From positions 1,798,001 to 1,862,000 of the forward strand of contig NZ_CP079822.1 of NCBI RefSeq assembly GCF_019334805.1: a stretch of 64,000 nucleotides of DNA. The letters run 5' to 3'. Origin of the DNA: Rothia mucilaginosa. Lineage in GTDB: Bacteria; Actinomycetota; Actinomycetes; Actinomycetales; Micrococcaceae. The translations under genes were made by a program, and so were the position numbers. Positions 1 through 8,307 of the stretch are shown one piece after another. Numbering within the stretch: position 1 is the stretch's first letter; each line of letters starts with the position of its first letter. The notes beneath the pieces are model-generated. The model made no database searches and was not told where the DNA came from. It saw only the letters and a program-made list of their open reading frames with translations.

Positions 1-932
1 CAACCCAGATCCGCCAGAGCAGAGGAAGGATCAGCGTAAGAGACCGCAACGTCACCGGGGCGACGATCCACAATCTTGTACGGCAGCTCCTTACCGCACG
101 CCTCCTCGAACGCGTGCAGAACCTGCAGAACCGAGTAACCGTTACCGGTACCCAGGTTCCAGGTGTGCAGACCGCCGTGCTGGGTAATGTAATCCAGCGC
201 CTTCAGGTGGCCGTCAGCCAGGTCAACCACGTGGATGTAGTCGCGCACGCCGGTACCGTCAACGGTCGGGTAGTCGTTACCGAAGACGTTCAGGTACTCG
301 CGGCGACCCACAGCAACCTGCGCGATGAAGGGCACCAGGTTGTTCGGGATGCCCGCCGGGTCCTCACCAATACGGCCGGACTCGTGCGCACCAACGGGGT
401 TGAAGTAACGCAGCAGAGCAATGTTCCACTTGGAATCAGAAGCAGCCAGGTCGACCAGCATGTCCTCGATGTGCTCCTTGGTGCGGCCGTAGCAGGACTG
501 CGCATCCATGTTCATCTTCTCAATCAGAGGCATGGACTCGGGCTCACCGTACACGGTAGCGGAGGAGGAGAACACGATGGAGTGGCAGTCAGCCTCGTCC
601 ATTGCGTACAGCAGGTTCAGGGTGCCAGCCACGTTGGTCTGGTAGTACCACAGCGGCTTCTCGGCGGATTCGCCCACAGCCTTCAGACCCGCAAAGTGAA
701 TCACAGCGTCGGGGCGAACCTGCTTGAAGAGAGCCTTCATGCCTTCGAGGTCGAGCAGGTCAACCTTGTGGAACTCGGGGGCGCGGCCAGCGAGTTCAGC
801 GACGCGCTTGAGGGACTCCTCGGAAGAGTTTGCAAGGTTATCCATGACGACGACGTCGTGACCTGCCTTGAGCAGTTCAAGTACAGTGTGGGAGCCGATG
901 TAGCCGGCGCCGCCGGTAACGAGTACCTTCAT
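1..932 (-). CDS. galE: UDP-glucose 4-epimerase (3' end outside window)
   Basis: Cytoplasmic NAD-dependent epimerase that interconverts UDP-glucose and UDP-galactose, feeding galactose use and surface glycan synthesis. The reverse strand reads from an ATG at 932 into GAGYIGSH, the dinucleotide-binding glycine motif (residues 8-15). The SDR catalytic set is visible: Ser124 in FSSSATVYG, and Tyr148 and Lys152 in YGRTK. GLKAVGES and RYFNPVGAH are typical of GalE. About 310 codons are present and the C-terminus lies outside the window. The start is supported by AAGGA four bases upstream. The 5' leader contains an inverted repeat. Identification is secure; a side role on N-acetylated sugars cannot be excluded. 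Confidence 0.95.
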   Translation of the reverse strand, partial: MKVLVTGGAGYIGSHTVLELLKAGHDVVVMDNLANSSEESLKRVAELAGRAPEFHKVDLLDLEGMKALFKQVRPDAVIHFAGLKAVGESAEKPLWYYQTNVAGTLNLLYAMDEADCHSIVFSSSATVYGEPESMPLIEKMNMDAQSCYGRTKEHIEDMLVDLAASDSKWNIALLRYFNPVGAHESGRIGEDPAGIPNNLVPFIAQVAVGRREYLNVFGNDYPTVDGTGVRDYIHVVDLADGHLKALDYITQHGGLHTWNLGTGNGYSVLQVLHAFEEACGKELPYKIVDRRPGDVAVSYADPSSALADLG

Positions 933-1251
933 GATGTCCTTTCGGGCTTTATATATCCGGAAAAAGTGCTCCGGATGGGGGACAAAAGCTGTTGAGCTGT
1001 ATCTAATAGTACAGCCGTGCACGGGGCGTAAGTACTGCGGGACACTGTGCGCTTGTGCACTCTGGTGTGAGCACGTGGGAGGCGTTATTGAGGTGTGCCG
1101 CCACTCGTCTGCAGCGGCGGGTGCGCTGTACCCGGTACTACCAGCCTAGCGAAAGCCCGAGCATCCCGCCCTGAAAACGGTCATCGTAGCCGCCGCGGAT
1201 TCGCGCCCAGCCTGTGAGAGCGGCGAAGAGGGAACACCAGGCGCAGAAAAG
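933..1251. other. Intergenic region upstream of galE
   Basis: This is the galE promoter and leader region. Apart from the inverted repeat near galE I see no convincing gene; the short open frames here lack start signals and family similarity. Confidence 0.6.
955..976. promoter_or_regulatory. Inverted repeat in the galE leader
   Basis: ATCCGGA (955-961) and TCCGGAT (970-976) form a 7-base inverted repeat with an 8-base spacer, 23-44 bases ahead of the galE start. It could be a regulator site or an RNA hairpin. No regulator is assigned. Confidence 0.35.
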
Positions 1252-1282
1252 GGGGCCGGGATGCTTCACGCATCCCGGCCCC
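1252..1282 (-). terminator. dapD intrinsic terminator
   Basis: GGGGCCGGGATGC (1252-1264) pairs perfectly with GCATCCCGGCCCC (1270-1282) across a 5-base loop. On the reverse strand it is followed by CTTTTC, as expected for a terminator downstream of dapD. Confidence 0.8.
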
Positions 1283-1326
1283 TAAAGTTCACGGGCCGAC
1301 CCCCAACGTTCGCAAGGGCAACCAGC

Positions 1327-1390
1327 GCTAGTCCAGGTACAGACTAGTTCAGGTGCAGACTAGTTCAGGTGCAGACTAGTTCAGGTGCAG
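1327..1390. repeat. Four 16-bp tandem repeats covering the dapD stop codon
   Basis: The unit ACTAGTTCAGGTGCAG occurs at 1343-1358, 1359-1374 and 1375-1390, with a diverged copy at 1327-1342. On the reverse strand each exact unit reads as the last dapD codons plus TAG, so the end of the gene including its stop is repeated beyond the real stop at 1376-1378. Confidence 0.9.
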
Positions 1391-2332
1391 CGCCTCGTTC
1401 AGCTCCACGGTGTTCTTCGCACGCGGCAGAACCTCAATCGCGCCGCTGATTGAATTGCGGCGGAACAGCAGATTCGACACACCGGACAGCTCCGCAGCCT
1501 TCACCACGCGCGCCTCCTGACCGGGCAGCAGAACACTCACGCGCGAACCAGCGGTCACATACAGGCCAGCCTCAACCACGCAGTCATCACCCAGGGCAAT
1601 ACCGATACCGGACTCCGCACCCAGCAGAGAACGCTCACCAATAGAGACGCGCTGAGTGCCACCACCGGAGAGGGTACCCATCGTGGAGGCGCCGCCACCC
1701 ACATCCGAGCCGTCGCCCACCACAACGCCCTGAGAAATACGGCCCTCAACCATGGAGGTGCCCAGGGTACCGGCGTTGAAGTTCACGAAGCCCTCGTGCA
1801 TCACGGTCGTGCCGGACGCCAAGTGCGCACCCAGGCGTAGACGGTCACCGTCGCCAATACGCACGCCGGCGGGAACCACGTAATCCACCAGGCGCGGGAA
1901 CTTATCAATGTGGCTCACGCTCAGGTGGCCCAGCTTGCGCAGACCAATCGCCAGCTTCTGGAACTCGGCGGCAAGCACCGGGCCGTGGTTGGTCCACGCA
2001 ACATTCGCCAGGGTGCCGAACAGACCGTCCAGGTTCAGCTCGTTGGGGCGAACCAGAGTGTGCGAGAGCAGGTGCAGACGCAGGTACGCGTCGACCGCAT
2101 CTTCGGGTGCCTCATCCAGGTTGATGGAGGCGGTACGCACCTCGGTACGGGCATTGCGCGCCGGATGCTCAACGGCCAGGTCCTCCAGCTCGTCCGCGAT
2201 GGACAGGTCGGGGGTCTGGGTGAGGGAGGGGGCGGGGAACCAGGCATCCAGGACGGTGCCGGCGTGCTCGCCAGAGACAACAACATTGACCAGTGCGACG
2301 CCGGAGGCGTAACGGGGAGTGTTTTCAGACAT
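1376..2332 (-). CDS. dapD: Tetrahydrodipicolinate N-succinyltransferase
   Basis: Transfers succinyl from succinyl-CoA to tetrahydrodipicolinate in the succinylase branch of diaminopimelate/lysine synthesis; cytoplasmic. The 318-residue protein matches the actinobacterial DapD form, with an N-terminal domain and a left-handed beta-helix rich in Gly/Val turns (about residues 170-290, e.g. [15 protein letters not shown]). I chose the ATG at 2332, giving an N-terminus MSENTPRY. A perfect TATAAT lies 7 bases upstream, so the mRNA should start at or next to this ATG; an in-frame ATG at 2341 would overlap that box. It is divergent from dapE, which acts on the product of the next pathway step, so the pair forms a functional unit. 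The 3' end is repeated (see the repeat entry). Confidence 0.93.
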   Translation of the reverse strand: MSENTPRYASGVALVNVVVSGEHAGTVLDAWFPAPSLTQTPDLSIADELEDLAVEHPARNARTEVRTASINLDEAPEDAVDAYLRLHLLSHTLVRPNELNLDGLFGTLANVAWTNHGPVLAAEFQKLAIGLRKLGHLSVSHIDKFPRLVDYVVPAGVRIGDGDRLRLGAHLASGTTVMHEGFVNFNAGTLGTSMVEGRISQGVVVGDGSDVGGGASTMGTLSGGGTQRVSIGERSLLGAESGIGIALGDDCVVEAGLYVTAGSRVSVLLPGQEARVVKAAELSGVSNLLFRRNSISGAIEVLPRAKNTVELNEALHLN

Positions 2333-2339
2333 GCCTCCC

Positions 2340-2345
2340 ATTATA
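2340..2345 (-). promoter_or_regulatory. dapD -10 box, probably leaderless
   Basis: TATAAT on the reverse strand sits 7 bases from the dapD ATG. A TTGAAG lies 19 bases further upstream as a possible -35. The spacing places transcription start at the start codon. Confidence 0.6.
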
Positions 2346-2430
2346 GTTTTGGGGGTGAGAGCCCCTTCAAGACCGTCTCATATGCTCGATATCGGCGTTG
2401 TGGGCGTGGGGGTGGGCGCGGGCGAACCTG

Positions 2431-2436
2431 TAAGGT
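2431..2436 (+). promoter_or_regulatory. dapE -10 box, probably leaderless
   Basis: TAAGGT followed by six bases (GGAAGG) and the dapE ATG at 2443. GGAAGG touches the ATG, too close for a normal ribosome site, so a leaderless transcript is likely. Confidence 0.5.
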
Positions 2437-2442
2437 GGAAGG

Positions 2443-3621
2443 ATGAGCGTTTCCCCCAAGAACTCTGAGCTTCACCCTGTACCGCAGCCGCCCCTGAACC
2501 TGGACGTGTCCATGCCCGAGCTGACCCGTGCCCTGCTGGATTACGAGTCGGTTTCCGGCAATGAGCAGCCAATTGCTGACGCCGTGCACATGGCGCTGTC
2601 GTTCTGCCCGCACCTGCACCTGACCCGTGACGGGGACGCCATTATCGCCCGCACCGAGTTCCCGCCGCTGCCCGGCGTTGAGGGGGAACGCACCCGCATT
2701 ATTCTTGCCGGTCACCTGGATACCGTGCCCCTGCCCACCGTTGAGGGTTCGCTGGGTACCGTGCCGTCCACGGTACGTGAAGAGGACGGCCACAGCGTGC
2801 TCTACGGTCGCGGCGCCACCGACATGAAGGGCGGCGTGGCGGTTCAGCTGAAGCTTGCCGCCGAACTGACCGCGCAGGACACCGACTACAACCTGACCTA
2901 CATCTTCTACGACAACGAAGAAGTCGCCAGCGAACTCTCCGGCCTGGCGCGTCTGATCCGCAATCACGGTGAGCTCATCACTGACGCAGACTTCGGTGTG
3001 CTGCTTGAACCGACCAACGGCACCATTGAGGGCGGCTGCAACGGCACCATGCGTTTCTTCGTGCGCACCCGCGGCCTTGCCGCCCACTCGGGACGTGCAT
3101 GGCGCGGCGAGAACGCGATTCACGCCCTGGCACCGGCGTTGGCGGCGCTCGCCTCCTACGAACCGAAGACTATCGCGGTGGAGGGCCTGGACTATCGTGA
3201 GGGTCTGAACGCGGTGCAGATTTCTGGTGGCGTCGCCGGTAACGTGATTCCTGATGCGGCGGCAATGCACGTGAACTACCGTTTTGCCCCTGATAAGACC
3301 CTGGATGAGGCTATCGCCCACGTGCGTGAGGTCTTCGCCGGATACGAGCTGGATTTTGTGGATCTTTCCCCAGCGGCTCGCCCCGGACTGGACACCCCGC
3401 TGGCGGCTTCCCTCATTGAGGCGGTGGGAGAGGAGCCCCAGCCGAAGTACGGTTGGACGGACGTAGCTCGCCTGAGCGAGATTGGTATTCCCGCCGTGAA
3501 TTTCGGCCCTGGTGACGCCCTGCTGGCTCATACCGATAACGAGCACGTGAGCTTTAGCCAGCTGACCCGCTGCCACGCGGATTTGCGTGCCTGGCTGCTC
3601 AGCGACCGCGACGAGGACTAA
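2443..3621 (+). CDS. dapE: Succinyl-diaminopimelate desuccinylase
   Basis: Zinc-dependent M20-family hydrolase that removes succinate from N-succinyl-LL-diaminopimelate. The 392-residue protein carries the M20 metal-site motifs in order: GHLDTVP, RGATDMKGG with the bridging Asp, and FYDNEEV with the catalytic Glu pair. HSGRAW and GNVIPD mark the dimerisation lid. The late HTDNEHV supplies the last metal-binding His. It is of normal length for actinobacterial DapE, and the divergent dapD neighbour agrees with the assignment. A hairpin and a small membrane-protein gene follow. Confidence 0.94.
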   Translation: MSVSPKNSELHPVPQPPLNLDVSMPELTRALLDYESVSGNEQPIADAVHMALSFCPHLHLTRDGDAIIARTEFPPLPGVEGERTRIILAGHLDTVPLPTVEGSLGTVPSTVREEDGHSVLYGRGATDMKGGVAVQLKLAAELTAQDTDYNLTYIFYDNEEVASELSGLARLIRNHGELITDADFGVLLEPTNGTIEGGCNGTMRFFVRTRGLAAHSGRAWRGENAIHALAPALAALASYEPKTIAVEGLDYREGLNAVQISGGVAGNVIPDAAAMHVNYRFAPDKTLDEAIAHVREVFAGYELDFVDLSPAARPGLDTPLAASLIEAVGEEPQPKYGWTDVARLSEIGIPAVNFGPGDALLAHTDNEHVSFSQLTRCHADLRAWLLSDRDED

Positions 3622-3669
3622 CCGCGACGCTGATTCTGCCGGTGCTGGCGCTACTATTTGAATTTAGGT

Positions 3670-3690
3670 GACCGTCAGGGGTTGACGGTC
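3670..3690 (+). terminator. Hairpin after dapE
   Basis: GACCGTCA and TGACGGTC pair across a GGGGT loop, 48 bases after the dapE stop and 20 bases before the next ATG. There is no T-tract, so it could be an attenuator or regulator site rather than a terminator. Confidence 0.4.
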
Positions 3691-3710
3691 CTGCATGATA
3701 TGAGATTGAC

Positions 3711-4091
3711 ATGAACTTTCTTCTGATTCTGCTTGCCCTGCTGATTTCGGGCATTGCGGTGCTCTCCGTTGTGGCGCTCTCCGGTGAGCGTGCCGTGCCC
3801 GGTGCCGCGTTCTTCAGCGGTGTGGGCCGTGATGGTTTGGGCACCTTTGACCGTGTGGAGGATTTCGGCTTTATCGCTCCTCTCGTCGGTGCTCCCGAAG
3901 ATGACAAGGCACTCGAGAACGCACCCGCCGCGGAGGCTACCGCTTCGGCTACAGAATCTGCTGATGCTAACGTCGCTGCCGCTGAGCCGGTTCGTCGCGG
4001 TGCGGTTCCGCTGGCTGATGATGCGGAGAGCACCTTGAGCGCGCATGACTTTGTGGAGAAGCGAAAGAACCCGCAGGCTGAGGGGAACTAA
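3711..4091 (+). CDS. Small single-pass membrane protein, unknown
   Basis: A 126-residue protein that I do not recognise. Residues 1-25 are a strongly hydrophobic helix (MNFLLILLALLISGIAVLSV), probably a membrane anchor or uncleaved signal. The remainder is Ala/Glu/Asp-rich and soluble, with a basic end (VEKRKNPQAEGN). The Shine-Dalgarno is weak. The next gene starts five bases after its stop, so the two are probably co-transcribed and this protein may assist the membrane glycosyltransferase. Coding is supported by that tight spacing and by the sharp hydrophobic start; function is unknown. Confidence 0.7.
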   Translation: MNFLLILLALLISGIAVLSVVALSGERAVPGAAFFSGVGRDGLGTFDRVEDFGFIAPLVGAPEDDKALENAPAAEATASATESADANVAAAEPVRRGAVPLADDAESTLSAHDFVEKRKNPQAEGN

Positions 4092-4096
4092 CGCCC

Positions 4097-5455
4097 GTGA
4101 GTGTTTCGCCTGAACGTAATAGTGCTTCCCCCGCGTATTCTCCCGCGCAGGGTGCCGCCACCCCCGCCTCCGGCGAGGAACGGAGCGAGTCTTTTGATGA
4201 GCTTCTGACCTGGGCGTATACCGCCGCCGGTGAGCGTTTGCGCAGGGTGGGGGAGCGTCTGCGTGCCCTGCCCGCGTGGCTGTCGGTGCTACTGATTTAC
4301 GGTCTGTCCCGAGTATGGGGTTTCGTGGTGTTTGCCGTGGTCGGTCAGCAGCAGCTGCGCAGCCCGTGGGGTCAGCATCTGGATTATTTGTCGTTCATTA
4401 GCATCTGGGATGCCGGCTGGTATGAGCAGATCGCGGTACAGGGTTACCCGAGTGAGCTGCCGGTGAATGCGGCGGGTGTGGTTCAGCAGAATCAGTGGGC
4501 TTTTTACCCGATTTTCCCGCAGCTTTCCGGTGCTATTAGCCATGCGACGGGCATCGGGTACTACCCGGTGGCGGCGACGGTTGCTCTGCTTGCTGGTTTT
4601 GCGGCGGCGTGGGTGATTTACCTGCTGTTTGAGGCGTCGTTGAAGGCGACCGGTTTCAAGAGTGAGGAGTCGCCTTCTGCGCTGTCCATGTGGGCTGTGG
4701 CGTTGGTGTCGTTCTTGCCGGTGGCGCCGGTGCTTCAGGTGCCGTATGCGGAGTCGCTGAACCTGGTGTTCCTTGCCGGTGCGCTGCTGTGCCTGGTTCA
4801 GGGACGATACGGTCTGCTGGTTCCTGTGGCGGCGTTGGCGTGCCTGTCCCGCCCGGTGGGTGTGCCCCTGGGCGCGGCTGCCGGCCTGTGGTGGTTTGCG
4901 TGCTGGGTGCGTTCGAGCCGCCAGTCGGGCATGGGCACGGCGTTTGTGCGTCATCTGGGGCAGCTGGTCAGCGCCTTGGTGGTGTGTGCGTGTGCGCTGG
5001 TGTGGCCTGCGATTGCGTGGTGGGCTACGGGCCGTGTGGATGCGTACACCGCCACGGAGACGGCGTGGCGCGGTACCCATTTGGCGCCGATTCAGCCGTG
5101 GCTTTCGCAGGGGTACCTGTACTTTGGGTATGCGGCTCCGGTGTTGCTGACTCTTCTGATTTTGGGCTTTATCGCTCTGTGTTTGAGCCCGCTGGCGCGT
5201 AGGGTTTTGGCGGCTCCGCTGAACCTGTGGTGCCTGAGCTATTTTGCGTATTTGATTCTGTTTTTGAATCCGCAGTCGTCGACGTTCCGTCTGTTGTTGC
5301 CGTTGTTCCCGTTGGTGATTGTGGTGGCGGCGGCGAGCCGTTCGCGGGCGTATCGTTGGGCGTTGCTGGTGGCGGGTGCGTGTGCGCAATGGGGCTGGGT
5401 TGGCTGGCTGTGGCATTGGAAGCAACTCCCCGGCGGCGGAGACTACCCGCCGTAA
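4097..5455 (+). CDS. Multi-pass membrane glycosyltransferase, PIG-V-like
   Basis: A 452-residue integral membrane protein with about nine to ten hydrophobic segments. After a soluble N-terminus (to about residue 60) and the first helix comes SIWDAGWYEQIAVQGYP, the acidic loop typical of PIG-V/GT-C enzymes that use polyprenyl-phosphate sugars on the outer membrane face. A mannosyltransferase for a cell-envelope glycan or glycolipid is the best guess; donor and acceptor are unknown. The start is GTG at 4097 with GAGGGG about ten bases upstream, five bases after the preceding gene. The last codons (GDYPP and stop) recur about 132 bases downstream. A terminator follows at 5485. Confidence 0.75.
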   Translation: MSVSPERNSASPAYSPAQGAATPASGEERSESFDELLTWAYTAAGERLRRVGERLRALPAWLSVLLIYGLSRVWGFVVFAVVGQQQLRSPWGQHLDYLSFISIWDAGWYEQIAVQGYPSELPVNAAGVVQQNQWAFYPIFPQLSGAISHATGIGYYPVAATVALLAGFAAAWVIYLLFEASLKATGFKSEESPSALSMWAVALVSFLPVAPVLQVPYAESLNLVFLAGALLCLVQGRYGLLVPVAALACLSRPVGVPLGAAAGLWWFACWVRSSRQSGMGTAFVRHLGQLVSALVVCACALVWPAIAWWATGRVDAYTATETAWRGTHLAPIQPWLSQGYLYFGYAAPVLLTLLILGFIALCLSPLARRVLAAPLNLWCLSYFAYLILFLNPQSSTFRLLLPLFPLVIVVAAASRSRAYRWALLVAGACAQWGWVGWLWHWKQLPGGGDYPP

Positions 5456-5590
5456 ACCGCTGAATCTATCCAACGGATGTTTGAGACCGCCGGTGTGTTG
5501 CCGGCGGTCTTTTGTGTTCGGGAGGCGGGCGTGCCCGCGGTTGGAGCCGCAGCGTTTTAACCCGGCGGTGAAGACTACCCGCCGTAAACC
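5441..5590 (+). repeat. Direct repeat of the glycosyltransferase 3' end
   Basis: The 18-mer GACTACCCGCCGTAAACC at 5441-5458 contains the TAA stop of the glycosyltransferase gene and recurs exactly at 5573-5590. CGGCGG precedes both, so each copy can form a small CGGCGG/CCGCCG hairpin. The terminator at 5485-5513 lies between them. Confidence 0.8.
5485..5513 (+). terminator. Terminator of the 3711-5455 operon
   Basis: GACCGCCGG and CCGGCGGTC form a 9-bp stem with a 7-base loop, followed by TTTTG. A classic intrinsic terminator 30 bases after the glycosyltransferase stop. Confidence 0.85.
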
Positions 5591-5721
5591 ATTGATGTGG
5601 TGCTCTTAGCCGTGGGCGCAATGCCCTTCCGCGGTGCTGTAGCGTACGCCTTCTGCTTGTCCAGAGCTTAAAGACACGTCCAGAAAGTGCCGCGGGTTCG
5701 GCGGTGCTGGCTAGGAACTGA

Positions 5722-5727
5722 TAATCT
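5722..5727 (+). promoter_or_regulatory. tatB -10 box, probably leaderless
   Basis: TAATCT followed by seven bases and the GTG start of tatB at 5735; no ribosome-binding site fits. Confidence 0.5.
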
Positions 5728-5734
5728 ATATTCT

Positions 5735-6112
5735 GTGTTTGGTATTAGTGGCACCGAGTTGATTATTTTGGCCATCATCACGTTCGTGGTGATTGGCCCC
5801 GAACGCATGCCCGAATACGCCCGACAGATCCGCGAATTCGTCAAGACCGTGCGCCGCATGGCGTTCGATGCGAAGGACGACTTCAAGGAAGCCCTGGGCG
5901 AGACGGGTCTGGAAGATATTAACTGGCGCCAGTACGACCCCCGCCAGTACGATCCGCGCGTGATTGTGAAGCAGGCGTTCGCTGAGGATGACGCCGAGCG
6001 CGAGCGTGAGGCGAGGGAACGTGAAGAGGCGCTGCTGAAGGAGAAGGAAAAGTCGGAGAGCCGTGCTCTTCCGCGAGGCGCATACGCCCCCTTCGACGTG
6101 GACGCAACCTAA
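5735..6112 (+). CDS. tatB: Sec-independent protein translocase subunit TatB
   Basis: Membrane component of the twin-arginine exporter that recognises folded substrates with TatC. From the GTG at 5735 the 125-residue protein begins VFGISGTELIILAIITFVVI, the conserved FGISxxE start and single helix of TatB, followed by GPERMPEYAR (the hinge) and a long charged amphipathic helix. An upstream in-frame ATG at 5687 would add 16 unrelated residues before the conserved Phe and is rejected; a -10 box seven bases before the GTG also supports the chosen start. TatA, TatC and other Tat genes are not in the window, but a likely Tat substrate is (14686-16350). Confidence 0.9.
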   Translation: MFGISGTELIILAIITFVVIGPERMPEYARQIREFVKTVRRMAFDAKDDFKEALGETGLEDINWRQYDPRQYDPRVIVKQAFAEDDAEREREAREREEALLKEKEKSESRALPRGAYAPFDVDAT

Positions 6113-6124
6113 GATTTTGAAATG

Positions 6125-6159
6125 AAAGAACCCCGCACCGTGATGGTGCGGGGTTCTTT
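6125..6159. terminator. Bidirectional terminator between tatB and mrp
   Basis: AAAGAACCCCGCACC (6125-6139) pairs with GGTGCGGGGTTCTTT (6145-6159). A-rich on one side and T-rich on the other, it can serve both convergent genes. Confidence 0.88.
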
Positions 6160-6200
6160 CTGTTCTCAGCTTTTGCCGTCAGCTTCTAGATGCTCAATCT

Positions 6201-7403
6201 TTAGACAAAGAGCGGCAGGCTCTGACCCGCCCTCGACTCGCCAGCCTGCAGTAGCTGCGAGGCGATGGACTGAATCTCTTCGGCGGTGGGGGAGTCCGGG
6301 TGGCTCCAGACCACCGGGGTGCCCTCGTCGCCGCCGGTACGCAGGTTCACATCCAGCGGGACGGAACCGAGCAGCGGTACCGGGTAGGAGAGCGCCTCCG
6401 AAAGACGCTCAGCGAGCACCTGACCGCCGCCAGAACCGAACATGTCGAGCACGGTACCGTCCGGCAGGGTCATGGCAGCCATGTTCTCCACCACGCCCAC
6501 GACCTTCTGACCGGTCTGCAAGCTCAGGGTGCCGGCACGCTCCGCCACATCCACCGCGGCATGCTGCGGGGTGGAAATGAGTACCAGCTCCGCATTCGGC
6601 AGCAGCTGAGCCATGGAGATGGCAATATCGCCGGTGCCGGGCGGCAAATCGAGCAGCAGCACATCCAGGGCACCGAAGTGCACGTCCATGATGAACTGCT
6701 CCAAGGCGCGGTGCAGCATGGGGCCGCGCCACGCCACCGGCTCGTTGCCCTTGAGGAACATGCCGATAGAAATCACGCGAATAAAGCCGCCGCTGACCTT
6801 CTGCTCACCCCAACGCTGGGCGGGGGCGGGAACGTCCACGGTCGGCGGAAGAATCAGGTCATCCAGGCGGGTCGGGGCGTCAGTAATACCCAGCAGACCC
6901 GGGATGGAGAAGCCGTGCACGTCCGCGTCAATAATGCCCACCGCAAGCCCACGCGAAGCGAACGCCGCGGCAAGATTCGCGGTCATGGAGGACTTACCCA
7001 CGCCACCCTTACCGGACACCACACCGAACACGCGGGTCAGCGAACCGGGGGCAGTGAACGGGTTGGAACGCTCCGGCTTGAGCATCGAACGCAGGGCGGA
7101 ACGCTGCTGCGGGTTCATCGCACCCACCTGCAGCTGCACACGCTCAACACCCTCAACGGTGGCGGCGGCGTCACGAACCTGCTGCTCGATGGTGTTCTTC
7201 AGCGGGCAACCCTCAATGGTGAGTAGCACCGTGACCTCAGCCCAGTGGCGGCCGGGAATCGGCTCACCGTGCTCATCCAGTTCAGGATGCACGAGCGCAG
7301 TCTCAACCATGCCCAGCTCCGTAATGGGGCGGCGCAATTCGGGGTCCTCGACGCGGGAAAGCGCCGCGTAGAGCGCATCCTGCAGGGAAGAATTAGCGGT
7401 CAC
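6201..7403 (-). CDS. mrp: Mrp/ApbC-family iron-sulfur carrier ATPase
   Basis: P-loop ATPase of the Mrp/NBP35 class, which binds and transfers Fe-S clusters in the cytoplasm. The N-terminal ~100 residues are a MIP18/DUF59-type domain (SRVEDPELRRPITELGMV). The deviant Walker A is GKGGVGKSS, followed by IDADVHGFSIPGLLG and LLLDLPPGTGD. The Cys-x-x-Cys of many Mrp proteins is not obvious after the last helix; the related segment reads VVENMAAM. I start at the GTG at 7403, with GGGAGG five bases upstream, rather than the GTG at 7418. It overlaps the DUF1003 gene by 11 bases and is the last gene of a three-gene operon. Confidence 0.88.
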   Translation of the reverse strand: MTANSSLQDALYAALSRVEDPELRRPITELGMVETALVHPELDEHGEPIPGRHWAEVTVLLTIEGCPLKNTIEQQVRDAAATVEGVERVQLQVGAMNPQQRSALRSMLKPERSNPFTAPGSLTRVFGVVSGKGGVGKSSMTANLAAAFASRGLAVGIIDADVHGFSIPGLLGITDAPTRLDDLILPPTVDVPAPAQRWGEQKVSGGFIRVISIGMFLKGNEPVAWRGPMLHRALEQFIMDVHFGALDVLLLDLPPGTGDIAISMAQLLPNAELVLISTPQHAAVDVAERAGTLSLQTGQKVVGVVENMAAMTLPDGTVLDMFGSGGGQVLAERLSEALSYPVPLLGSVPLDVNLRTGGDEGTPVVWSHPDSPTAEEIQSIASQLLQAGESRAGQSLPLFV

Positions 7404-8307
7404 GGGCGCCTCCCTCACGGGCGCGCTCTGCCTGCTGCTGTGCCTGCTGGGATTCGCGGCTCTGAGGCTGGCTCAAATCGCCGCGGTGGGGATCCTGTGC
7501 GGAGTCCTTCGTGGAGTCCTTCGCGGAGCGTTCAGCCTTGTCAGGCACCTGCTCGGTACCGTTCTCAGTACCCTCAGCGCCCTGCTCCTCAGCGTCCTTC
7601 TCCTCACCCTCGGAAGTGTCGATATCGTCGATAGCCTCCTCCAGGTCCTCAATGTCCTCACTGATGTCCTGCAGCTGCTCGGCGTGACGCTCCTGCTCCT
7701 GCGCAATGTTCTGCAGTTCCTCAAGAATGTCACGCAGCTCGCTACGGACGAAGTCACGGGTCGCAACCTCACGCAGAGCAATACGCAGCGAAGCAATCTC
7801 GCGGGTCAGGTACTGGGTCTCCTCCAGGTTCTGCTGGTCGCGCTTACGGTCCTCAGACGCCACCACGCGGTCGCGGTCATCCTGACGGTTCTGCGCCAAC
7901 AGCAGCAGGGGAGCAGCGTAAGAAGCCTGCAGGGACAGCATCAGGGTCAGCAGGGTGAAGTTCAGGCTACGCGGGTCGAACTGCATCTCCTCCGGCGCCA
8001 GGGAGTTCCAGGCAAGCCACACGCCACAGAAAATGGTCATCCACATCAGGAACTGCGGGGTACCCATGTAGCGTGCGAACGCCTCAGTCATGCGGCCGAA
8101 AGCGTCCGGGTTGGGGCTCGTGAACAGCTTCGGCTTGCGGGTGCCGGGGGTGCTCAGCTGCGAGTCGCTACGCTGCGGGCGGGAGTCGCCGCGCTCGCGG
8201 TTGCGTTCAGCGTACTTCTTCTCCAGACGGTCTTTGAGAATACGCGCCTTATCGATGCGGGGGTTCTCTTCGGTACGGTTTGCGTCGCGGCGGTTCGAAT
8301 CAGCCAA
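7393..8307 (-). CDS. DUF1003 membrane protein
   Basis: A 304-residue DUF1003-family protein. The charged N-terminus (about 90 residues) leads to FLMWMTIFCGVWLAWNSLA and, after FDPRSLNFTLLTLMLSLQASYAAPLLLLAQNRQ, a second helix; PYPF-like loops and the QNRQ ending are characteristic. The C-terminal third is coiled-coil-like and very acidic, then Ser/Gln/Arg-rich. Function is unproven. It overlaps the upstream MgtE-domain gene by 8 bases and mrp by 11, so it is translationally coupled, and the association with an Mg-sensor-like protein hints at a transport or ion role. Confidence 0.85.
   Translation of the reverse strand: MADSNRRDANRTEENPRIDKARILKDRLEKKYAERNRERGDSRPQRSDSQLSTPGTRKPKLFTSPNPDAFGRMTEAFARYMGTPQFLMWMTIFCGVWLAWNSLAPEEMQFDPRSLNFTLLTLMLSLQASYAAPLLLLAQNRQDDRDRVVASEDRKRDQQNLEETQYLTREIASLRIALREVATRDFVRSELRDILEELQNIAQEQERHAEQLQDISEDIEDLEEAIDDIDTSEGEEKDAEEQGAEGTENGTEQVPDKAERSAKDSTKDSAQDPHRGDLSQPQSRESQQAQQQAERAREGGARDR

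Noticed and set aside
2341..3576. Reverse-strand frame opposite dapE
   Set aside because: Shadow of dapE; Val/Gly/His-rich composition and no motif.
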